A stretch of DNA of 64,000 bases from Phytoamicus setariae (GCF_016722925.1 NZ_JAEQNC010000004.1:124001-188000), one strand, 5' to 3'; counted from the first letter of the stretch, positions 41,938 to 51,554 are shown. The notes: generated by a model not told the origin, from the letters alone. A program made the numbers and translations.

Positions 41938-43578
41938 TCAGTTCAACTGTGCCACCTTGTTCCCAAGACTCTGTTGCGCGATCTCGGCAATGAAGAGTTC
42001 GATCCTCCGTTTTCTGAACCAAACCAAAATCGCCAGAGACAAGAAAAGCAAGGCCGGGAAAATCAGCGCGAGCGCTGCAATAATTAGCTGACTTGAGATC
42101 GAGCGGAACACATCCGGACTGGCGAGTGGCTCAGCTTCAGCCGAGAGTTCAGCACCATTCGCTTTCAGCCAATCCTGCATGATCGCAAGACGCCACTGCA
42201 CAGCAGGAATGTTCCAGTACTGCGGAATACCAAGAGCTTCGAGGTGATGAACTGTCGAGCGCTGATCGCCTATGCGGTAAGCAACTTGCGCCAGTGTATA
42301 TTCATAGGCTTCCCGGCTTCGTTCATCCCGCTCAGCCAAGGGCCTTTCGGCCGTTGCGAAAATGGAAAGGCGGTTTTCCATTGAAACGAGAGTTTCAGTC
42401 CTGATGTCAGACACCGGCAATTCTACGAGGCCATCGCGCGTTCCGGCAAACAGGCTGTAGAAGACGTAGAGCAGACCCAAGAAGAGGAGCGCCAGAGCGT
42501 AGCGATAGCGTCTGAGGGCAAGGAAAACCACAAACACAACCGCACCAGCATAGGGCGCGAACATACTGAAGAAGGAAGGCAGCACCAGGAAATCCCGCGT
42601 ATTCGCAGAGACGTTACTGTAGCCCGTCGGAAAATCAGCAAATACCGGTGGCAGCATATGAATGGTCGAAAAGCCTTCGTTGCCAGCAGCGATGGGAACT
42701 GAAAAGTGCAGTGCGACCGCGACAAGTACGATCGCCACGGTGGCAAACGGAGCAGCAGCAAGGCCCAACCACCAGATCCGCTTCCGCAGCCTATGAAGGC
42801 TTTCCGCTTCAATTGATAGCGCAGCTTTGGGGACGCTGGTTTGCTGGGCTCCTTTTGGCTCGATCTGACCGCGGAGTTTTTCAATTCGCCGCATTCGGTC
42901 GACGATTCGTCCCGCCAGCATTTCCAGAAAACTTCCAGCAAGGATGAAGATGACAGCCACCACAATGAATATGCCGGTCCATATCCTGAAATTGCTCACT
43001 CGACCGTCATACGCAAAGATGGCCCCTCGCATACCGATACCGCGCGAGGCAAGGAAGTTTTGAAGTGCCGCCAAGCGCCCGTTTTCAATACTCCCGGCCG
43101 AAGTGTTTAGCGCCATTGCGGGCCCCAGATGGGCTGCGACGATCTGAGGGTCATTCCGATAAAAACCCTCCTGAGCGAGCGCATAACTCCGGGCTGCCGC
43201 GCCTTCGGGCGTCACTGCCCCAAGATCAGCAAATGTCGTCAGCCGCGCCCCCTTAGGGGTTTGCTTGCCGGGCTTGTCTTTCTGGACCAGCGCAGCATAG
43301 CGAACCACTGGCACCCTATTCTCGCTTCGCCAAAGGTCCATGTCATCAAGGGAAAAGTAAAACCAGGTCGCCGCGAGCGCGGCCGTAAGCGTCAATAAAC
43401 TCCTGCGGTCGGCCCGGCGCCATGCCGCCGCTAACTTGTAGATGAGGATCAATATGGCAGCGACCATTGTGCCTGGCACTACAAGGCCGAAAAATGGCCA
43501 CGGCAAAACGCAAAAGCCGAATATGCCCCACGCCAAAGCGTGCCTTTTGCGCAACAACGCACTCAGGGTCGCGAACAA
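41938..43578 (-). CDS. large polytopic membrane protein of the TelA operon
   Basis: A 546-residue protein I do not recognise. Membrane helices are predicted near residues 15-50 (two), at about 66-76, near 200-220 (IWTGIFIVVAVIFILAGSFL), near 270-300 (GLAAAPFATVAIVLVAVALH), near 340-385 (VVFVVFLALRRYRYALALLF) and at the C-terminus (IIAALALIFPALLFLSLAIL). A soluble loop with helical repeats lies at about 90-180. It starts with a TTG inside the previous gene (16-base overlap). Last gene of the operon. It could be the membrane platform for the TelA protein. Confidence 0.75.
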   Translation of the reverse strand: MFATLSALLRKRHALAWGIFGFCVLPWPFFGLVVPGTMVAAILILIYKLAAAWRRADRRSLLTLTAALAATWFYFSLDDMDLWRSENRVPVVRYAALVQKDKPGKQTPKGARLTTFADLGAVTPEGAAARSYALAQEGFYRNDPQIVAAHLGPAMALNTSAGSIENGRLAALQNFLASRGIGMRGAIFAYDGRVSNFRIWTGIFIVVAVIFILAGSFLEMLAGRIVDRMRRIEKLRGQIEPKGAQQTSVPKAALSIEAESLHRLRKRIWWLGLAAAPFATVAIVLVAVALHFSVPIAAGNEGFSTIHMLPPVFADFPTGYSNVSANTRDFLVLPSFFSMFAPYAGAVVFVVFLALRRYRYALALLFLGLLYVFYSLFAGTRDGLVELPVSDIRTETLVSMENRLSIFATAERPLAERDERSREAYEYTLAQVAYRIGDQRSTVHHLEALGIPQYWNIPAVQWRLAIMQDWLKANGAELSAEAEPLASPDVFRSISSQLIIAALALIFPALLFLSLAILVWFRKRRIELFIAEIAQQSLGNKVAQLN

Positions 43579-43925
43579 AGCATGGCGGTAAAAAGGCCAT
43601 TGCCAGCTGGCATATTATAGAAATCCGCAAGAACCTGATATTCAAGTCGAGGCTTGGTAAAGCTATAAGCGCCAGCCAGCAAGTGCGGAAGGTGTATCGC
43701 GCCATCGCGCAAGTTATCGAAGCCGGATATCTGGCGATAAAGAAGCAACCCGACAAGCAGCGCCATCAGACCGCAGAATTGAACGAACTCTCCCCCGAGC
43801 CGCAATGCGTTTTCGCGCTTGTTCAGCGGATCTGATGCCTCACCAGGAACGAGCGGTGATGCGTTACGATCGAACAGGTTGGCAGCACGCCGCGACCGTC
43901 CAACCTCAACGGGGTTCAGCGCCAA
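43563..43925 (-). CDS. small one-helix membrane protein of the TelA operon
   Basis: A 120-residue protein with a TTG start at 43925 that lies inside the telA-like gene (20-base overlap) and is preceded by GGGG at normal distance. One or two hydrophobic segments (FVQFCGLMALLVGLLLYRQI) with basic N-terminus; the remainder is polar (KPRLEYQVLADFYNMPAGNG). No known family. Its own 3' end overlaps the start of the big membrane protein gene by 16 bases. The chain of overlaps suggests coupled translation and a shared complex. Confidence 0.65.
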   Translation of the reverse strand: MALNPVEVGRSRRAANLFDRNASPLVPGEASDPLNKRENALRLGGEFVQFCGLMALLVGLLLYRQISGFDNLRDGAIHLPHLLAGAYSFTKPRLEYQVLADFYNMPAGNGLFTAMLCSRP

Positions 43926-44994
43926 TGGCTTTTACCCCTTCAATCATTTCGGCACGCAGACGGCCGATTTCGGACAGCGCCTGACTGCGAGAAACTTCTC
44001 CATCAACATGGATGCGACGGACCTCCCGCAGGGTCTCGAGAATGTTGTCATGCACGGATTTCAGCGTGCTGACATCGATAACGAGGCGCTGGTTCGATTT
44101 CGCGACGGCAATCGAGTTCTGTTTGAGCAACTCCGCATTGCGCGTCAGCATTGCATTGGTGGCGTCGTCGATTGTATCGGCTAGCCCCACCGCTTCCTTC
44201 TGTTCGTTGAGTGAAAGCGCAAGCAGGAATGCACGTTTCCACGCAGGAAGGGTGAGGCTTCTGATTGTCGTGAACTTGTCGATAATCGCGAGATTGTTGG
44301 ACTGAAGCACCCGAACCATGGGCAGCGTTTGCATCGCTGAGTGCTGCAACACTCGCAGGTCGTCGGCGCGTTTCGAAAGTGTTTTCCTCGCCGCCTCCAG
44401 AACGCCGATCTCTTCGAGCGTCGCCATGTCATTTCTCTTGCTATCCAATCCGGCAAGAGATTGATCGAGTTCCGCCATCCGCCGCGTGATCGCCTCGATA
44501 TGAAGACCGAGATTTTCATATTCTTCGCGCACACCGCTATACATGGCCTGAAAATCGGCATCTCGGCGCTGTAACTGCCCTGCGGTAGACTCCACGGTAG
44601 CGACCAATTTGTCCACTTGCGCCTTGACCGTTTCGAAGCGGGCCATGACGCGCTCCTTCGACATCATAAGGGACTTGAGAGCAAAACCGATAACCGGAAT
44701 ACGTCCCCATGGATTGTCAAAGGAGTTCAAGTCGAAAGCTTGCGCCGCCGCCACGATCTCACCGAGCTTGCGGCCTGTGTCGTCAAGATCGCCAGCTCGT
44801 GCCTTACCGAGCATATCGTCAGTATAGTGATTGCCCCGCTCCGCCGCTTTCGCGCCAAATTCGAGAATCGTCTTAGGGGAGAAGAAATCGATCTCTGTGG
44901 CAAGGGCGCTGATTCGACGCTCGCGCTCCGCATCGATTTCGTTGCGGACCTCTTCAACCATTGAGGGGTGCTGGCTCTTCATGACAGTGTTCAT
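43906..44994 (-). CDS. TelA-family (toxic anion resistance-like) protein
   Basis: A 362-residue helical cytoplasmic protein. The family core is clear: SLTLPAWKRAFLLALSLNEQ, GLADTIDDATNAMLTRNAEL, LLKQNSIAVAKSNQRLVIDV and STLKSVHDNILETLREVRRI. TelA/KlaA proteins were named for tellurite resistance on plasmids, but chromosomal copies act in envelope stress, toxin tolerance or unknown processes. It overlaps its upstream neighbour by 4 bases and its downstream neighbour by 20. No other Ter/Kla genes are nearby. Confidence 0.9.
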   Translation of the reverse strand: MNTVMKSQHPSMVEEVRNEIDAERERRISALATEIDFFSPKTILEFGAKAAERGNHYTDDMLGKARAGDLDDTGRKLGEIVAAAQAFDLNSFDNPWGRIPVIGFALKSLMMSKERVMARFETVKAQVDKLVATVESTAGQLQRRDADFQAMYSGVREEYENLGLHIEAITRRMAELDQSLAGLDSKRNDMATLEEIGVLEAARKTLSKRADDLRVLQHSAMQTLPMVRVLQSNNLAIIDKFTTIRSLTLPAWKRAFLLALSLNEQKEAVGLADTIDDATNAMLTRNAELLKQNSIAVAKSNQRLVIDVSTLKSVHDNILETLREVRRIHVDGEVSRSQALSEIGRLRAEMIEGVKAIGAEPR

Positions 44995-45554
44995 GTTCTG
45001 GCTTCTCCGACGAAGTATTCTTCAAGGGCGGAATGACATACAAAAAAGCTTGCGACGTCCGGATCGTTGCGGCGGAGCCTCCCGGAGGCATGCAGGAGCG
45101 TAAAGAGGTGCTGTTGCCACAGGGGAATCAACAGGCTGGCAATTTCCGAATAGCGATCAAGGAGCGCAGTAAGATTGTTCTCGGCAAGTTTAAACTGCTC
45201 GATTGCCATGGCGTTTGCCGCGTGCATGGCATTAAGATTGGCGACGCGTCGATCAAAGCGTTGAACCAGATACTCGTCTGCATGATCCCGCGCACCAGAT
45301 AGGCCATCTGCATAGACAATAGCTGCTGCGAGCGCCTCCTGCTCTTCTCCCAGCCTGATGCGTTCCACAACCATGGCCTTGATCAGCGCGCGTGCTTGAT
45401 CAGCTGCCCCTTTCAGCCTCTCGAATGCAAGGTTGACCTGCTTCGCAGAAAGCTCGAATCGAAATCGCGCCTCGACGTCGGCGCCGGTGAGTCTGTCGAA
45501 CCAGCGCTGCCGGGAAAGCAGTTTGCGAAGGTCTAGTTCTGTGATAACTTGCAT
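44991..45554 (-). CDS. helical protein of unknown function upstream of the TelA gene
   Basis: A 187-residue protein, almost all helix, with many Ala, Glu, Leu (LAFERLKGAADQARALIKAM; AIEQFKLAENNLTALLDRYS). There is no signal or membrane segment and no family I recognise. Its start lies inside the 59-codon ORF before it, its stop overlaps the TelA start (ATGA). The tight packing suggests a partner of TelA, similar to the XpaC-type proteins often found beside TelA, though no homology is claimed. Confidence 0.75.
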   Translation of the reverse strand: MQVITELDLRKLLSRQRWFDRLTGADVEARFRFELSAKQVNLAFERLKGAADQARALIKAMVVERIRLGEEQEALAAAIVYADGLSGARDHADEYLVQRFDRRVANLNAMHAANAMAIEQFKLAENNLTALLDRYSEIASLLIPLWQQHLFTLLHASGRLRRNDPDVASFFVCHSALEEYFVGEART

Positions 45555-45712
45555 TGCTTTGCGGACTGCATCGCGGATGCCTTGCTGACGCTGAGCAAAC
45601 TTTCATCGATTTGCAACTGTGAACCGACACGGTCGAGCCACGAGAGCGCGTCCTGGCAGAGCACCTTCGGCCTGTCTTCGATCTGCATATGAGAGTTGTT
45701 TGCCGACGCCAT
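45533..45712 (-). CDS. 59-residue small ORF heading the TelA operon
   Basis: A short frame from ATG 45712, with GGGGAA just before it, to TAG 45533. It overlaps the next gene by 22 bases in another frame. The peptide is polar with the segments VLCQDALSWLDRVGSQLQID and ESLLSVSKASAMQSAK. It was too short for ordinary gene finding. Its ribosome site, position and overlap with the next gene argue that it is translated; conservation would decide. Confidence 0.5.
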   Translation of the reverse strand: MASANNSHMQIEDRPKVLCQDALSWLDRVGSQLQIDESLLSVSKASAMQSAKQCKLSQN

Positions 45713-45984
45713 GTTTCCCCATCAGTCACCGGTAGTGGAATTATCATTTAAAACTTAAGATGGCGGTAATCGGTTTACGAAAATTGCAGTCAACGCTCTG
45801 CAATGGCACATATGAAATGAGCCGGAGTTGAAACCAACTGCAGATCCGCACGTTTCGATGACCTTCCAAAGAGGCTTCACCAGCAACGTTTTTACGAATA
45901 CGGTTGGTGCGCAGCGTGTTGTCCCAGACATGGGCGAAGCACGCGTCCCGGGCGGATACCCCTTTCCCTTGGAGATCGCTGGCC

Positions 45985-47013
45985 ATGCAGGAGCATTTGA
46001 AACCGACCTTGGCCTACGGCGAGGAACCCGGATTGCGCTTCGCGCTGCTGCTTGACGGTCAAGGCGGCGGCAAGGCACTGACCATGGCGCAATTGTGCGA
46101 GTGGCAACCCGAAGATGGCATCGGCTGGTTTCATTTCGAACACAACCACCCGGCCACCACGGACTGGGTATCGACAAAGGGCGGCTTTGATCCGCTGGTC
46201 GCCGAAGCACTGCTGGCCGAGGATTCCCGACCGCGTGTCGAGCCTGTCGACAGCGGTTTGCTGATCATCCTGCGCGGGGTGTGCGCCACCCCACCCGAAG
46301 AGGCGGAAAACCACTCGCCGGAAGTCGACCTCGTTCCACTTCACGCCTGGGTCGACGAGCGCCGTCTGGTGACGTTGCGCGACAGCGGCCACTATATTAC
46401 CGCCCTTCGCGATATTCGGGTAGCACTCGAAAAGGGCAAGGGGCCGAAGCAAATCGGAGAACTGCTCGCCATGGTCAGCGACAAGCTCGTGCGCGATCTC
46501 GAGCCGGTGCTCGATGCCATGGACGAGGAAGTGGATGAACTGGATGAACTGATTTTCCAGGGAGATGCCGGCGAGGTGCGCCAGCGCCTCAAACTCCTGC
46601 GCCGGCGGTCGGTGCAACTTCGCCGCTATCTCGCCCCGCAGCGCGATGCACTCAGCCGGATCGAGCATGACGATGCTCCCTGGCTGAAGAAACCGGACAA
46701 ACTGCGTTTTCGTGAAGTGATCGACAAGCTGATGCGCTTCATAGAGTATCTCGACGCCATCCGCGATCGCACCGGAATCCTGCACGACGACCTTTCCACT
46801 GTCATTGGAGAAAGGATTGCCCGGAGTTCCAACCGTTTAGCCGCACTGGCCGCACTGCTCCTGCCGCCCAGCGTCGTCGCGGGCCTGTTCGGCATGAATG
46901 TCGGCGGCATCCCGGGGGTCCACGATACCTGGGCGTTCGTGGTCATAGTCGCCTTTGTGTCAATCACGTCCATTGCCACGTTGATGGTGCTCAAGCGGAT
47001 CAACTGGCTCTAA
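45985..47013 (+). CDS. zntB: ZntB/CorA-family zinc transporter
   Basis: A 342-residue protein. The ATG at 45985 has GGAGA before it and starts the family-like MQEHLKPTLAYGEEPGLRFA. The cytoplasmic domain is rich in coiled-coil helices (DLEPVLDAMDEEVDELDELI). Two C-terminal membrane helices flank the signature GLFGMNVGGIPG, the ZntB form of the CorA GMN motif. ZntB proteins move zinc, probably as uptake with protons. Gene stands alone. Confidence 0.93.
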   Translation: MQEHLKPTLAYGEEPGLRFALLLDGQGGGKALTMAQLCEWQPEDGIGWFHFEHNHPATTDWVSTKGGFDPLVAEALLAEDSRPRVEPVDSGLLIILRGVCATPPEEAENHSPEVDLVPLHAWVDERRLVTLRDSGHYITALRDIRVALEKGKGPKQIGELLAMVSDKLVRDLEPVLDAMDEEVDELDELIFQGDAGEVRQRLKLLRRRSVQLRRYLAPQRDALSRIEHDDAPWLKKPDKLRFREVIDKLMRFIEYLDAIRDRTGILHDDLSTVIGERIARSSNRLAALAALLLPPSVVAGLFGMNVGGIPGVHDTWAFVVIVAFVSITSIATLMVLKRINWL

Positions 47014-47173
47014 GGAAGGACGCGGATACGACCGGCAGGCTGGAGGAGTGAAAATACGATTTTGCGCGACCGGGCAGAAGTCTTGTCACAATCGAGCACC
47101 ATGATTGCGTCCGCTGTATTCCCCCTGACTGCTACCCATATCAGAGCGACAATAATCCAACACCCACAGGGCT

Positions 47174-48406
47174 ATGCACATGACGATGATGACAGATGAG
47201 GCGATCCCTACAGAAGCCGAAGATGGCGTCTGGCCTGCCCGCAGGCGCAAGGTTCTCGACTGGCTGGTCAATGACACTCGCCAGCAGCGATTTGTCGACA
47301 ACATCCTGATTGGAATGTGCGAGCGCCTTGTCGATGCCGGAGTGCCCGTGGCACGCGCCTCCTTCCATTTTCAGGCCAACCATCCGCAATGGCGTGGGGC
47401 CAGACTGCTGTGGCGAACCGGAATGGACGAGGCAGACGTGGATTTCTACGGATATGAGGTCGAGAAGACGCAAGCCTTTCTCATGAGCCCGTTAAAGGTC
47501 ATTCATGACGGAGCGGATGAATTGAGGAAGAACCTCGAGGAGCCGGTCATCGATCCTGGTTCGGAATCGTCGCTTTATGCCGAACTGCGCGCGGAAGGCT
47601 TGACCGAATATGTTGCCTTGCCGCTCGATCACACGCTCGACAAGCGGCATGTCGTGACATTCTCGACAGCCCGCAAGGGTGGATTTGCCGAACCGCATAT
47701 CAGCTTCCTCAGAGATCTGCTGCCGGTTCTTGCGCTCATCACGGAAATCAGGGTCAAAAATATCCTCGCCCGGACGCTGCTGAGAACCTATGTGGGGCCT
47801 CATGCCAGCGAAGCGATACTGGCGGGTGCGACGACGCGAGGCAGTGGTGCGACGATGAACGCCGCCATCATGATCTGCGACCTTCGCGACTTCACGACGC
47901 TTTCATCACTGTGGCCGCGCGATTATGTCATCGACCTTCTCAACGGCTACTTCGACGCCATTTCCGGCCCCATCGAGGAACATGGAGGCGAAATCCTCAA
48001 GTTCATGGGCGATGGACTGCTCGCAGTGTTTCCGCTTTCCGTTCCGACAGCCTGCGGCGATCTGCTCAGCGCCATAAAGGCAGGAAGAGCCGCGATGGCG
48101 GCGCTGAACGAGAAAAGCGCAGAGAAAGGCCATCCGCACCTCGGCTATGGCGTCGGCGTCCATTTGGGGGAAGTCATGTACGGTAACATCGGCTCCCAGA
48201 AGCGTCTCGACTTCACGGTGATCGGGCCGGCGGTGAATCTGGCCTCGCGCCTTGAAACCCTCACCAAGGAGGTGAAACGCCCCGTATTGATGTCGAAGGC
48301 ATTCGTCGAAAAAGCCGGGTGCGCGTCCGAGGTCGATGGACTGGGTGTCTTTACGCTTAAAGGCATAGAAACGCCTGTCGACGTCTTCGCACTGAAGATC
48401 GGCTAA
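47174..48406 (+). CDS. class III adenylate/guanylate cyclase
   Basis: A 410-residue soluble protein. N-terminal 200 residues form a GAF-like or unassigned sensor domain (ARASFHFQANHPQWRGARLL, ESSLYAELRAEGLTEYVALP). The C-terminal catalytic domain has the first metal Asp near 236 in AIMICDLRDFTTL, the second metal Asp near 280 in EILKFMGDGLLAVF, and the transition-state region DFTVIGPAVNLASRLE. This is the layout of rhizobial Cya proteins making cAMP. No CRP-type regulator is beside it. Several ATG codons at 47174-47189 could be the start. Confidence 0.92.
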   Translation: MHMTMMTDEAIPTEAEDGVWPARRRKVLDWLVNDTRQQRFVDNILIGMCERLVDAGVPVARASFHFQANHPQWRGARLLWRTGMDEADVDFYGYEVEKTQAFLMSPLKVIHDGADELRKNLEEPVIDPGSESSLYAELRAEGLTEYVALPLDHTLDKRHVVTFSTARKGGFAEPHISFLRDLLPVLALITEIRVKNILARTLLRTYVGPHASEAILAGATTRGSGATMNAAIMICDLRDFTTLSSLWPRDYVIDLLNGYFDAISGPIEEHGGEILKFMGDGLLAVFPLSVPTACGDLLSAIKAGRAAMAALNEKSAEKGHPHLGYGVGVHLGEVMYGNIGSQKRLDFTVIGPAVNLASRLETLTKEVKRPVLMSKAFVEKAGCASEVDGLGVFTLKGIETPVDVFALKIG

Positions 48407-48552
48407 CCCGCCGATCGCAATCCAGGCCCGATATGCCGGGACATTGCGAAAGCTGATTTCACGCCTCATCCACGCGTTCCTGTCGCACCTGCCATTCCCA
48501 TCTGCGCCCCTGCCCGCTAGAGTAGCTCCAATCAGAAATCGGAAGCGTACAG

Positions 48553-50247
48553 ATGCAAAAACTCGAAAGATTGATCGACCAGGGAACCAGACGCGAGCCG
48601 GCCGACATTGTGCTCAAGGGTGGGCGTTTCTTCGATCTTGTCACGGGTGAGCTCGTCGCGTCCGACATCGCCATCTGCGAGGATCGCATCGTCGGCACCT
48701 GCGGCGATTATTCCGGCAAGACCGAGATCGACATTTCAGGAAAGATCGTCGTCCCCGGCTTTATCGACACGCATTTGCACATCGAATCCTCGCTGATCAC
48801 CCCGCATGAATTCGACCGTTGCATCCTGCCCTATGGCGTAACCACTGTCATCTGCGACCCCCATGAGATCGCCAATGTACTGGGAACGGAAGGTCTCCAG
48901 TATTTCTTGGATTCCGCTGAAGAGACAATCATGGACATTCGCGTCCAGCTCTCTTCCTGCGTGCCTGCGACCCATCTCGAAACATCGGGCGCCGATCTGC
49001 CGATCGAGCGGCTTTTGCCCTTCCGCAAGCACCCCAAGGTCATCGGCTTGGCCGAAATGATGAACTATCCGGGTGTCGTGCATAAGGATCCCGTGCCACT
49101 CGCCAAGCTCGAAGCCTTTCAGGGAGGACATATCGACGGCCACGCGCCGCTGCTCTCCGGCTACGATCTCAACGGCTATCTCTCGACCGGCATCCGGACG
49201 GATCACGAGTGCACGAGCGCGGGCGAGGCACTCGAGAAAATTCGCAAGGGGATGCATATCCTGATCCGCGAAGGCTCCGTCTCCAAGGACCTGCACGCAC
49301 TGCTGCCGATCATGACAGAACGCTTGTCGCCCTTCCTGGCGCTCTGCACCGATGACCGCAATCCGCTCGATATTGCCGAGGAAGGCCACCTCGACTTCCT
49401 GATCCGCACGGCAATTGCCCACGGGGTCGAGCCGCTCGTTGCCTATCGCGCCGCTTCGATTTCGGCAGCGCGCGCATTCGGCCTTCGCGATCGCGGGCTG
49501 GTCGCACCGGGCTGGCGCGCCGACCTCGTGGTGATTGATAGCCTTAAAAATTGCAAGGCGGACATGGTTTTTGCCGCCGGCCGCCGCGTGCATGACGCAT
49601 TGTTTGCCACGCGCAAGGCGGTCGAACCCGTGGGCCTCGACAGCGTCAGGGCAAGGATGGTTCACGCTTCCGATTTCGGCGTACCTGCACGCGATGGCGA
49701 CAGTTCGGTGCTTGGGGTGATCCCCGGCAAGATCATCACCGAGCATCGGCGCTATCGCCTGCCGAACAGCGGCAACCAGACGGTTGTCGATTTCACCAAC
49801 GACATCCTCAAGATCTCGGTCATCGAGCGCCACGGCAAGAACGGCAACATGGCGACCGGCTTCGTGCAGGGCTTTGGTTTGAAGAAGGGCGCGATCGCCT
49901 CGACCGTCGGCCACGACAGCCACAACATCTGTGTGGTCGGTGCCAACGAAGACGACATGGCGCTCGCCGCGAACCGGCTATCGGAAATCAAGGGGGGCTT
50001 CGTTGTGGTAGAGGACGGCAAGGTCACCGGCGAAATCGCCCTGCCGGTGGCTGGCCTCATGAGCCTGGAACCCTTTGAGAGGGTACGCGATACGTTGCAT
50101 CATCTCAGGCAGGCAGCCTATGCGCTGGGCTCCACGCTGCAGGAACCGTTCCTTCAGCTCGCCTTCATGCCCCTGCCAGTGATCCCGCATCTGAAAATCT
50201 CCGACAAGGGCCTGGTGGACGTAGACAAGTTCGAATTGATCGAGTGA
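48553..50247 (+). CDS. ade: adenine deaminase
   Basis: A 564-residue amidohydrolase that turns adenine to hypoxanthine. Signatures are [20 protein letters not shown] (metal His pair), [45 protein letters not shown] and the C-terminal [20 protein letters not shown]. It feeds the xanthine dehydrogenase route encoded 6-12 kb away (guaD, puuD, xdhABC). Monocistronic. Confidence 0.96.
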   Translation: MQKLERLIDQGTRREPADIVLKGGRFFDLVTGELVASDIAICEDRIVGTCGDYSGKTEIDISGKIVVPGFIDTHLHIESSLITPHEFDRCILPYGVTTVICDPHEIANVLGTEGLQYFLDSAEETIMDIRVQLSSCVPATHLETSGADLPIERLLPFRKHPKVIGLAEMMNYPGVVHKDPVPLAKLEAFQGGHIDGHAPLLSGYDLNGYLSTGIRTDHECTSAGEALEKIRKGMHILIREGSVSKDLHALLPIMTERLSPFLALCTDDRNPLDIAEEGHLDFLIRTAIAHGVEPLVAYRAASISAARAFGLRDRGLVAPGWRADLVVIDSLKNCKADMVFAAGRRVHDALFATRKAVEPVGLDSVRARMVHASDFGVPARDGDSSVLGVIPGKIITEHRRYRLPNSGNQTVVDFTNDILKISVIERHGKNGNMATGFVQGFGLKKGAIASTVGHDSHNICVVGANEDDMALAANRLSEIKGGFVVVEDGKVTGEIALPVAGLMSLEPFERVRDTLHHLRQAAYALGSTLQEPFLQLAFMPLPVIPHLKISDKGLVDVDKFELIE

Positions 50248-50304
50248 AAACTTGTCGCCTCTCATGACTTGTGCTACTTGTTGTACAACTATGGAGGTGA
50301 AGGC

Positions 50305-50568
50305 ATGGATACGGTGTTCTTTTCGAAGGCCCGCGCCGAGCTCGCGGGCTTGCTGGACAAGGTGAACGACGACGCGGCGCCGATTGAAATCGTTCGCCGC
50401 GACAAACGTTCTGCCGTGCTGATCAGCAAGGACGAATACGAGGGAATGCTGGAGACGCTTTATCTGCTTTCCACTCCTGCCAATGCTGCACGGCTTAACC
50501 AGGGCAAGGCCGATGTTGAAGCGGGACGCCATTCCCTGCGCGTTATTGCCGGCGTGAACGACGAATGA
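50305..50568 (+). CDS. YefM/Phd-family antitoxin
   Basis: An 87-residue antitoxin: VFFSKARAELAGLLDKVNDD with APIEIVRRDKRSAVLISKDE YEGM is the YefM fold (split here to stay short), and the C-terminal tail is acidic and helical. Start at ATG 50305 follows GGAGG. One base separates its stop from the toxin ATG. It should repress its own promoter and neutralise the YoeB-like toxin. Confidence 0.92.
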   Translation: MDTVFFSKARAELAGLLDKVNDDAAPIEIVRRDKRSAVLISKDEYEGMLETLYLLSTPANAARLNQGKADVEAGRHSLRVIAGVNDE

Positions 50569-50569
50569 A

Positions 50570-50836
50570 ATGCGGCTATCTTTCAACGCAAACGGCTGGG
50601 AAGATTATCTTTATTGGCAGGAAAAAGACCCGAAACTGGTCGCACGCATCAATGAACTGCTAAAAGATATTCTTCGCCATCCATTTGATGGCATCGGCAA
50701 GCCGGAACCACTCAGAGGCGATCAAAAAGGCTATTGGTCACGGCGTATAAACCACGAACACCGCATCGTTTATACGGTGCTCGGAAAAGGCGAGGAACAA
50801 ACTGTGGTCATCACCCAGTGCAGGTTCCATTACTAG
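50570..50836 (+). CDS. YoeB-type mRNA interferase toxin
   Basis: An 88-residue toxin closely resembling E. coli YoeB: WEDYLYWQEKDPKLVARINE, GKPEPLRGDQKGYWSRRINH, EHRIVYTVLGKGEEQ and the end CRFHY. The catalytic Glu46, Arg65 and the His near the C-terminus (His87) are all present, so the toxin is likely active. It cuts mRNA at the ribosomal A site in the family. Partner antitoxin lies directly upstream. Confidence 0.93.
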   Translation: MRLSFNANGWEDYLYWQEKDPKLVARINELLKDILRHPFDGIGKPEPLRGDQKGYWSRRINHEHRIVYTVLGKGEEQTVVITQCRFHY

Positions 50837-50860
50837 GAAACTGTTTTCTCACAACAACGG

Positions 50861-51226
50861 CTAGTCGCGTCGGTAAAGCACCATGCCAGCATGATAGAGG
50901 ATACCGTCCTTGAAGTCGCCGTCGGCGGTAAATCCGGTATCGTCTTTGTATTCGATGTGGTTACCCGTGATCCAGTACTGGCCCTCATAGGCGGCTTCGC
51001 GCGTTCCCCGCGCCTCGACATAGCGGCCGGTCTCCAGCAGTTCATGCCGGATCTGCCCGTCGCCGGTCACCCAAAGGCCCGAGTAATTGTGCGCAGCCAT
51101 GGAGCCCTCCTCCTGGATGTCGTCCTTGCGCCTGGTTTCGCCGAATGCCGGCCCGATGGACGCGACCGCAGCCACCAGCGACATCGAGAAGGCAAGCACT
51201 CCCAGCAGAATACCATTGTTAGCCAT
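50861..51226 (-). CDS. Atu4866-domain exported small protein
   Basis: About 121 residues. The first 40 form a signal peptide or anchor (LLGVLAFSMSLVAAVASIGP). The remaining 80 residues (NYSGLWVTGDGQIRHELLET; YVEARGTREAAYEGQYWITG; HIEYKDDTGFTADGDFKDGI) match the small Atu4866 family, first seen in Agrobacterium as a beta-barrel protein of unknown ligand. It overlaps the small basic ORF upstream by 8 bases and may be coupled to it. Convergent with yoeB. Confidence 0.82.
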   Translation of the reverse strand: MANNGILLGVLAFSMSLVAAVASIGPAFGETRRKDDIQEEGSMAAHNYSGLWVTGDGQIRHELLETGRYVEARGTREAAYEGQYWITGNHIEYKDDTGFTADGDFKDGILYHAGMVLYRRD

Positions 51227-51353
51227 TGAGCCACTTCCCTTCGTCTTCGTCGGACCGCTCACGAATAATTTTCGTCAATTTCTTGCGTCCGATATTGAAA
51301 AGCCGCACCGGGAAATCCCAAATGACGGTTACGTGCTTCTTCGACAGGGTCAT
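51219..51353 (-). CDS. 44-residue basic small ORF before the Atu4866-type gene
   Basis: A short frame from ATG 51353 (AAAGG about eight bases before) to TAA 51219. The peptide is basic with VTVIWDFPVRLFNIGRKKLT followed by KIIRERSDEDEGKW. It overlaps the next gene by 8 bases. No family known. It may code a small protein coupled to the next gene, or only a translational leader. Confidence 0.5.
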   Translation of the reverse strand: MTLSKKHVTVIWDFPVRLFNIGRKKLTKIIRERSDEDEGKWLNG

Positions 51354-51554
51354 CGTTTTTTCCTTTCTTGAACGGGTTGCGGTCTGACAGAAGCGAATAT
51401 GCGGCATGCGGCGATGAAAGCGGTAGAACATTTCTCCACGATCATTGCATAATTCTACAAAGCTGACGGATCACCCCTTGGCCATCAAAAACCAATGGCG
51501 CACTATGATCGCCATAATGTTTTGAAAATATGGCAAGTAAGCGGAATTTTCGTG

